A DNA stretch of 64,000 nt from CAZEDM01 sp964511075 (GTDB lineage Bacteria; Zixibacteria; MSB-5A5; RBG-16-43-9): contig CAZEDM010000003.1 of the NCBI GenBank assembly GCA_964511075.1, forward strand, positions 124,001-188,000, given 5' to 3'. Below, piece after piece: positions 59,703 through 64,000 of the stretch. The position numbers and the translations under genes were made by a program. The notes below the pieces were generated by a model, which had not been told where the DNA came from, made no database searches, and was given only the letters and a program-made list of their open reading frames with translations. Numbering within the stretch: the stretch's first letter is position 1; every line of letters starts with the position of its first letter.

Positions 59703-62120
59703 TTATTTATCTATGAGCTTCTTCAGCAGGTCCTGCCCCTTCTTTTTCAAATCCTCTTTTAATTTATCCTTCTGCTTTTTTATCTCATCCTGGAATTTTT
59801 GCTCTGCCCTGGAGGTGCTAAGGGTAAATTTGGGGCTTTTGACATCTCCTCCGATTTCAAAATCCAGCACCATCCTGCCTTTATCGTTCTGGAAGAATTT
59901 ACCCAGATCCCCCAGGTCTATCTTTTGGGATAGCTCAGGCGAGAGCACCACCGTCACCAGATAATTCAGACTGCCGTCCAGACCCACGGAGCCGGTAGCT
60001 TTCCAGTCGCCGCTTTCGGAGAACGCCTCGAAGTCCTCGAAATAAACCCTGCCGTTGTTTACCAGAAATGAATTGGTCAGGGTCTTTATTTTCTCCTCCT
60101 CGAACTGTTTCATCTTGAAAAATCCAGCCAACTGGTTCAAAAGGTCCCAGTTGACCAGTTTGCCGTCCGTAATGGTTCCATTGCCGGAGGCTATCAGAGT
60201 TCGGGTTATCTCCTCCACGCTCATTCCTTTTCCGGAGAAATCTGCTGTCAGGTTAAGCTGGCCAAAAAGATGGTCTTTGAAAAGAGCAAATCTGGTCAGG
60301 AAATTATTGGCCTCGATCTTGCTGGCGTTGACTTTTATATTGAATTGAGGATCATTGATGTCGGTCATATCATAGACTGCATTCCCCCCTACTGAGCCCT
60401 CATAGACATTGGCAACCACATTCTCAACTTTTACTATCCTGTTCTTAACCTCTAAGTTAGCTAATAGATTCTGGAATTCGACCCCCCGAAAGATTGCTTT
60501 CTTAACATCTATCTGACCAGAGGCGTCTATATCCGGAAAAGGAGGCGCAGTTTTTACCTCTTTTTGCTCTTTTGTCTCTCCTTTCTGCTCTGCTGGCACT
60601 ACTTCATCTAAATCTATAAGTGGCGAGGTTAAGCTGAAGCTCAACAATGGCTTGCGAATCTTGCCTTTTTTAGCCATAACCGATTCCAGAAGATTCTCAA
60701 CTTTGCCTTTGAGCATCAAAGATGATTTCCCCAGGTTCATACTGAGGTCATTTATATTCAAGATTCTCCTCGAAAGAGTAAGGTTGCCACTCAGATTCTT
60801 AACCGGAACAGTAAGTGATGGCGAGCTAACCTCTATACTGTTCAGCTTGAACTTCCCCGAAAGATCCAGCTCCTCCATTTTTTTAAGCTTTCCGAATGCA
60901 TTTACATCCGCCTGGACAAACCCGGACAGGTTAGTCCCCTCAGGTAATTTTTTAAACTCCTTTATGATTGCCAAGTCTATTTTACTTTTAAGGTCGGCGG
61001 TCAGATCAGGGTCAGAGTAATTATAAACCACTGCCTTGAACTCCAGGGGTGTATCACCCAATTTGGCATCGGAGGTCAAAATACTTAATCCCTTATTGTC
61101 AAAACTTATCTCTGCGCGGGGAAGGATAAAAGACTGGGGAAGCTGGGCAAAGTCGATTTTCACATCCTGCAGGGCAATTAATCCATTAAAAGAGGGCAAT
61201 GTTTTTCCCTTTAATTCACCCTTAAGCGAGGAAGCTATCCTCATCTTCCCTGAGCTTTTTAACTGGGATAGAGGTGAATCCTTTTCTTTGGGGAATGATT
61301 CTAACAGGTCCTGTATGGATATATCTCTTGAGGATAATGTCAGATCGGCCTGTGGATTTGTGCTAAGATTTTCTACTATACCCTTTATCTCCAGTGATAC
61401 TTTAGCCAGGTCTATTTTTATCTGCTGGATACTAAGAGAATCACCCGGGATATTCAGGCTCAGATTATGCGAAAGAGCCAGGGACAGCTCAGGCAATTTG
61501 CCTTTGAAACCGGGCAGGTTCAGGTCTATCTTCTGGATGGAGAGCTTTCCTTCGGACTTTCCATTCTCCAGCTTCTCGTCCATCACGAATTTGCCTTTTT
61601 CCTCGATACCTCCCAGATAGATTTTGCTTCCGTTAGACAAATCGCCGTAGGTGAACTCGCCTTCTTTTATCTCTATATTCTCCAGGAGAATCAAAGGCAA
61701 AGCACCCCCCTCTCCCTTCATAAGATCAGCTATATTCAGGACCCTTTCCTTATTCTTCTGAATGAAGATCTCGGGTTTCTCCAGGATTATCTTTCGCACC
61801 TCTATTCTTTTTTTCAGCAGAGGCCAGAACTTGACGCGCACGGAGAAGTTTTTGATCCTGAACAGGTCCTCCTGTTCGAACCCGGGCAGATTTGAGATCT
61901 TAAGCCCTTTTATGTCAACTCCCAGGCCTTTGAAAATCGAGGGGGATATATCCTCGATTGAAACTTTTCTGTTCAGAGCCTCTTCAACTTTGGGTTGAAT
62001 CATAGAGAGAAGCTTCTCTTTGGTGAAGATAAGCCTGACAGCCACTGAGGCGATTATCATAAGAGCTATTAAAATCCCTATAATCCAGAGAACTATCTTC
62101 CAGCCTTTTTTAATCTTCAT
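59703..62120 (-). CDS. AsmA family protein
   Basis: 805 aa, anchored by one N-terminal helix (about 8-30) with a long periplasmic beta-rich region. Seen: AsmA-type start IASVAVRLIFTKEKLLSMIQ with VSIEDISPSIFKGLGVDIKG, repeated groove strands such as ADLTLSSRDISIQDLLESFP, and the AsmA_2-like C-terminal region (VYEGSVGGNAVYDMTDINDP, IASGNGTITDGKLVNWDLLN). It ends in a Lys-rich helix. AsmA-like proteins are thought to bridge the periplasm and move phospholipids to the outer membrane. It is followed after 17 bp by the peptidase gene. Confidence 0.9.
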   Translation of the reverse strand: MKIKKGWKIVLWIIGILIALMIIASVAVRLIFTKEKLLSMIQPKVEEALNRKVSIEDISPSIFKGLGVDIKGLKISNLPGFEQEDLFRIKNFSVRVKFWPLLKKRIEVRKIILEKPEIFIQKNKERVLNIADLMKGEGGALPLILLENIEIKEGEFTYGDLSNGSKIYLGGIEEKGKFVMDEKLENGKSEGKLSIQKIDLNLPGFKGKLPELSLALSHNLSLNIPGDSLSIQQIKIDLAKVSLEIKGIVENLSTNPQADLTLSSRDISIQDLLESFPKEKDSPLSQLKSSGKMRIASSLKGELKGKTLPSFNGLIALQDVKIDFAQLPQSFILPRAEISFDNKGLSILTSDAKLGDTPLEFKAVVYNYSDPDLTADLKSKIDLAIIKEFKKLPEGTNLSGFVQADVNAFGKLKKMEELDLSGKFKLNSIEVSSPSLTVPVKNLSGNLTLSRRILNINDLSMNLGKSSLMLKGKVENLLESVMAKKGKIRKPLLSFSLTSPLIDLDEVVPAEQKGETKEQKEVKTAPPFPDIDASGQIDVKKAIFRGVEFQNLLANLEVKNRIVKVENVVANVYEGSVGGNAVYDMTDINDPQFNIKVNASKIEANNFLTRFALFKDHLFGQLNLTADFSGKGMSVEEITRTLIASGNGTITDGKLVNWDLLNQLAGFFKMKQFEEEKIKTLTNSFLVNNGRVYFEDFEAFSESGDWKATGSVGLDGSLNYLVTVVLSPELSQKIDLGDLGKFFQNDKGRMVLDFEIGGDVKSPKFTLSTSRAEQKFQDEIKKQKDKLKEDLKKKGQDLLKKLIDK

Positions 62121-62196
62121 AATTCCCCTCTGATTTTTTTATAGAACAACTCTCAAGATCCATTTTGGACCTTCAGGGTGCTTTATTGATTTTAAA

Positions 62197-62219
62197 GCAA
62201 GGCTAAAGCCTGGCCCTAC
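62197..62219. repeat. GCAAGGCT palindrome (diverged copy)
   Basis: GCAAGGCT-aa-AGCCTGGC followed by CCTAC, 10 bp from the stop of the UlaG-like gene, with one change from the 31083 copy. Confidence 0.8.
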
Positions 62220-62228
62220 GTTTTTATT

Positions 62229-62912
62229 CTAAAGATTATAACTTTCGCCTATTTTCAGTATCTGCACTCTGGTTTTGGAGCCTTTAAGTCTCTCTGCGAA
62301 AACCTGGGGATTCTGCTTGATAACATCGAAGGTATCGAAATGCATTGGAATTACCACCCCGGGATTCAGAAACTCTACTGCTTTGACCGCATCCTCGACT
62401 CCCATAGTGAAATTATCCCCTATAGGTATCAAAGCCAGATCCAGCTTGTTCATCTCCCCTATCAGTTTCATATCCATGAAAAGCCCGGTATCTCCCGAAT
62501 GATAGACGTTCTTTCCGGCGAAATTGACCACGAACCCGCAAGGGTTTCCGGTATAGGTTATATCCTCATCGATGAAAGCCGAGCCGTGATGGGCGATGGT
62601 CAGCTTGACCTTTCCGAAATCGAAAACGTGACTACCTCCAATATGCATAGGATGGACATTGGCACCCTTTTTCTGGCAGAACATAGCCAGTTCGAATGGG
62701 GCAACGATCAGCGCATTGTTTTTCCTGGCGATATTTATGGCATCCCCCAAATGGTCCCCGTGCCCGTGAGACAAAAGTATAGCCTCGACCTTAATCTCCT
62801 CCGGGCTTATCTGAGCCAGGGGATTTCCGGAAAGAAAAGGGTCGAATACTATTTTATGTTTCTCGTCCTCCAGGGTGAAGCAGGAATGTCCTAAATATGT
62901 TAACTTAGTCAT
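62229..62912 (-). CDS. UlaG-like metal-dependent hydrolase (UPF0173)
   Basis: 227 aa MBL-fold protein. Seen: LTYLGHSCFTLEDEKHKIVF, the metal motif LSHGHGDHLGDA (His49, His51, Asp53, His54), YHSGDTGLFMDMKLIGEM, IGDNFTMGVEDAVKAVEFL and VIPMHFDTFD. This is the UPF0173/UlaG-like subgroup, whose natural substrate is mostly unknown. It has its own promoter upstream and is divergent from tadA. Confidence 0.92.
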   Translation of the reverse strand: MTKLTYLGHSCFTLEDEKHKIVFDPFLSGNPLAQISPEEIKVEAILLSHGHGDHLGDAINIARKNNALIVAPFELAMFCQKKGANVHPMHIGGSHVFDFGKVKLTIAHHGSAFIDEDITYTGNPCGFVVNFAGKNVYHSGDTGLFMDMKLIGEMNKLDLALIPIGDNFTMGVEDAVKAVEFLNPGVVIPMHFDTFDVIKQNPQVFAERLKGSKTRVQILKIGESYNL

Positions 62913-62946
62913 AATTCCTCCTTATTCTTTTCTTTTTCACTAATTC

Positions 62947-62974
62947 ATATTAAAAGGTGTCGGGTCGTTGTCAA
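62947..62974 (-). promoter_or_regulatory. Sigma-70-type promoter of the UlaG-like gene
   Basis: Minus strand TTGACA (62969-62974), 16-nt spacer, TAATAT (62947-62952; 4 of 6), about 35 nt before the ATG. Confidence 0.6.
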
Positions 62975-63016
62975 GGAAAAAGAAGATTTAAATTGAAACC
63001 TTGGGTAATAAATCTG

Positions 63017-63044
63017 TTGACTGCAATCAAAGGGAAACTATATT
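63017..63044 (+). promoter_or_regulatory. Sigma-70-type promoter of tadA
   Basis: TTGACT (63017-63022), 16-nt spacer, TATATT (63039-63044). The transcript would start about 12 nt before ATG 63063, leaving little room for a ribosome-binding site, and none is seen. Confidence 0.6.
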
Positions 63045-63062
63045 GTTAGCTGTTGGCTTAAG

Positions 63063-63539
63063 ATGCTGGAAAATCTGGACGAAAAATGGATGAGAGCGGC
63101 ACTGCAGGAGGCAGCCAAAGCCTTCAGGAAAAAAGAGGTGCCGGTTGGAGCCGTGGTGGTCTACCAGGATAAAATCATCGGCCGGGGACATAACCAGACC
63201 GAGAGCTTAAGGGACGCCACAGCTCATGCCGAGATATTAGCTATCGGAGCCGCAGCCAATTACCTGAACTCCTGGCGGCTTTCGGATGCGGTTTTATATG
63301 TGACCTTGGAGCCCTGTTCGATGTGCGCAGGTGCAATGGTTTTGTCCAGAGTTAAAAAATTGGTCTTCGGAGCCTATGACCCGAAAGCCGGAGCCTGCGG
63401 CTCTCTTTACAATATAGTTCAGGATAAAAGGCTAAATCACCAGGTAGAGGTAGTCCCTGAAATCTTGAATGAAGAATGTTCAGTCCTCCTGCAAACTTTC
63501 TTCAAAGAGAGAAGAGAGGAAAAAGATGGATCAAAGTAA
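63063..63539 (+). CDS. tadA: tRNA-specific adenosine deaminase
   Basis: 158 aa zinc deaminase that converts A34 to inosine in tRNA-Arg(ACG). Seen: the zinc and proton-shuttle motif HAE (55-57), EPCSMCAGAMVLSRV with Cys85 and Cys88, and VFGAYDPKAGACGSLYN, which is specific for TadA. The leader looks very short. The following gene overlaps its end by 14 nt. Confidence 0.95.
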   Translation: MLENLDEKWMRAALQEAAKAFRKKEVPVGAVVVYQDKIIGRGHNQTESLRDATAHAEILAIGAAANYLNSWRLSDAVLYVTLEPCSMCAGAMVLSRVKKLVFGAYDPKAGACGSLYNIVQDKRLNHQVEVVPEILNEECSVLLQTFFKERREEKDGSK

Positions 63540-64000
63540 AACGGTTTCACTGGAAAAAATACAGATCAGACTACTGCACTGGGGCATTTTGATCGATATC
63601 TTCTTACCCCTGTTGATATTCTTTTTGGCTGTTTTTCTGAGGGATAGGTACACATCTATCAAGATCAGCTTGAGCATGGATTTGGTATTCTATGTCTTTT
63701 TGCTTCTCAACTTAGGCTCACTTATAAATATTCTTCTTTACAAGAAGAAAACATGGAAAACCCTTCTTCAGAAGAAATTACAAACCGAACCGTCGCTCTC
63801 CCTGGAGGAAAATCTTTTCAGATATGGTATTTTTATCTTTTTACCCTGTCTTTCCCCTTCGATCATCGGGTTGATTTATTACCTCTTGGGCGGAACCTGG
63901 GAGCGGTTCTCTTTATTCGTCGCAGTGACCTTTCTTTTCTTCCAGCTTTTCAAACCCAAACAGGAAGAGCTGGAGAAGATAATAGAGGAATTGAAAATAA
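63526..64000 (+). CDS. Membrane protein of unknown function (truncated by the window end)
   Basis: At least 158 codons, open to the edge. It starts at ATG 63526 inside the last codons of tadA (14-nt overlap), MDQSKTVSLEKIQIRLLHWG. Seen: four hydrophobic helices (ILIDIFLPLLIFFLAVFL; MDLVFYVFLLLNLGSLINIL; GIFIFLPCLSPSIIGLIYYL; FSLFVAVTFLFFQLF) and a charged helical end. I do not recognise the family. Coupling to tadA suggests cotranscription. Confidence 0.75.
   Translation, partial: MDQSKTVSLEKIQIRLLHWGILIDIFLPLLIFFLAVFLRDRYTSIKISLSMDLVFYVFLLLNLGSLINILLYKKKTWKTLLQKKLQTEPSLSLEENLFRYGIFIFLPCLSPSIIGLIYYLLGGTWERFSLFVAVTFLFFQLFKPKQEELEKIIEELKI

Overview
The window looks like a chromosomal segment of an uncultured Gram-negative bacterium of the Fibrobacteres-Chlorobi-Bacteroidetes (FCB) group. 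Of the lineages I know it most resembles Zixibacteria and related candidate phyla; this is inference from gene content, not from a marker tree. The signs are a Por-type C-terminal sorting domain (10521-13193), secreted proteins ending in paired dockerin-like repeats of the form GDxxxDGxxxxxDxxYLINYLFK (13605-15146 and 28524-29852), split heptose genes and an LpxL-type acyltransferase (LPS), sigma-54 activators, a type IV pilus motor and a flagellar M-ring gene. I see no rRNA, tRNA, CRISPR array or intact prophage.

Layout. 1-1.4 kb: a compact FliF fused to a FliG middle-like domain, behind a sigma-54 promoter. 1.8-5.8 kb: esterase, YCII protein and a znuACB zinc importer. 5.9-6.9 kb: a small AT-rich island with a frameshifted integrase remnant and an orphan membrane protein. 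7.0-10.5 kb: a FlrB/FlrC-like kinase and sigma-54 regulator plus small Cys-rich proteins. 10.5-15.1 kb: two large secreted proteins. 15.2-23.0 kb: response regulator with a SHOCT tail, S41 protease, membrane spermidine-synthase-like protein, AmrS-type radical SAM protein with a Tat-like N-terminus, DUF362. 23.4-26.8 kb: a stand-alone RAM-domain regulator and four envelope proteins. 27.1-29.9 kb: Mrp ATPase and a secreted thioredoxin-fold protein interrupted by one in-frame UGA. 30-37.3 kb: TIR protein, MBL hydrolase, second NtrC-type two-component pair, double ECF ATPase. 37.4-46.9 kb: glycine cleavage and acetyl-CoA carboxylase genes with pilT and a proline peptidase. 47.1-48.7 kb: heptose activation. 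48.8-52.5 kb: DUF3467, GH57 enzyme, outer-membrane barrel. 52.8-62.9 kb: TldD/TldE, sugar kinase, glycosyltransferase, acyltransferase, gluzincin protease, AsmA protein, UlaG-like hydrolase. 63.0-64 kb: tadA and a truncated membrane-protein gene.

The most notable finding is the gene at 28524-29852. A single UGA stands where the first Cys of a thioredoxin-like CxxC would be (TW-UGA-GFCP). It is followed after 11 nt by a perfect 8-bp hairpin with a GUG loop, closely resembling the apical part of bacterial SECIS elements. I read it as an undescribed secreted selenoprotein with a C-terminal dockerin-like module. The other main findings are the FliF-FliG fusion with its sigma-54 promoter, and several families of dispersed palindromes, most ending in CCTAC or CTCTAC, between genes throughout the window.
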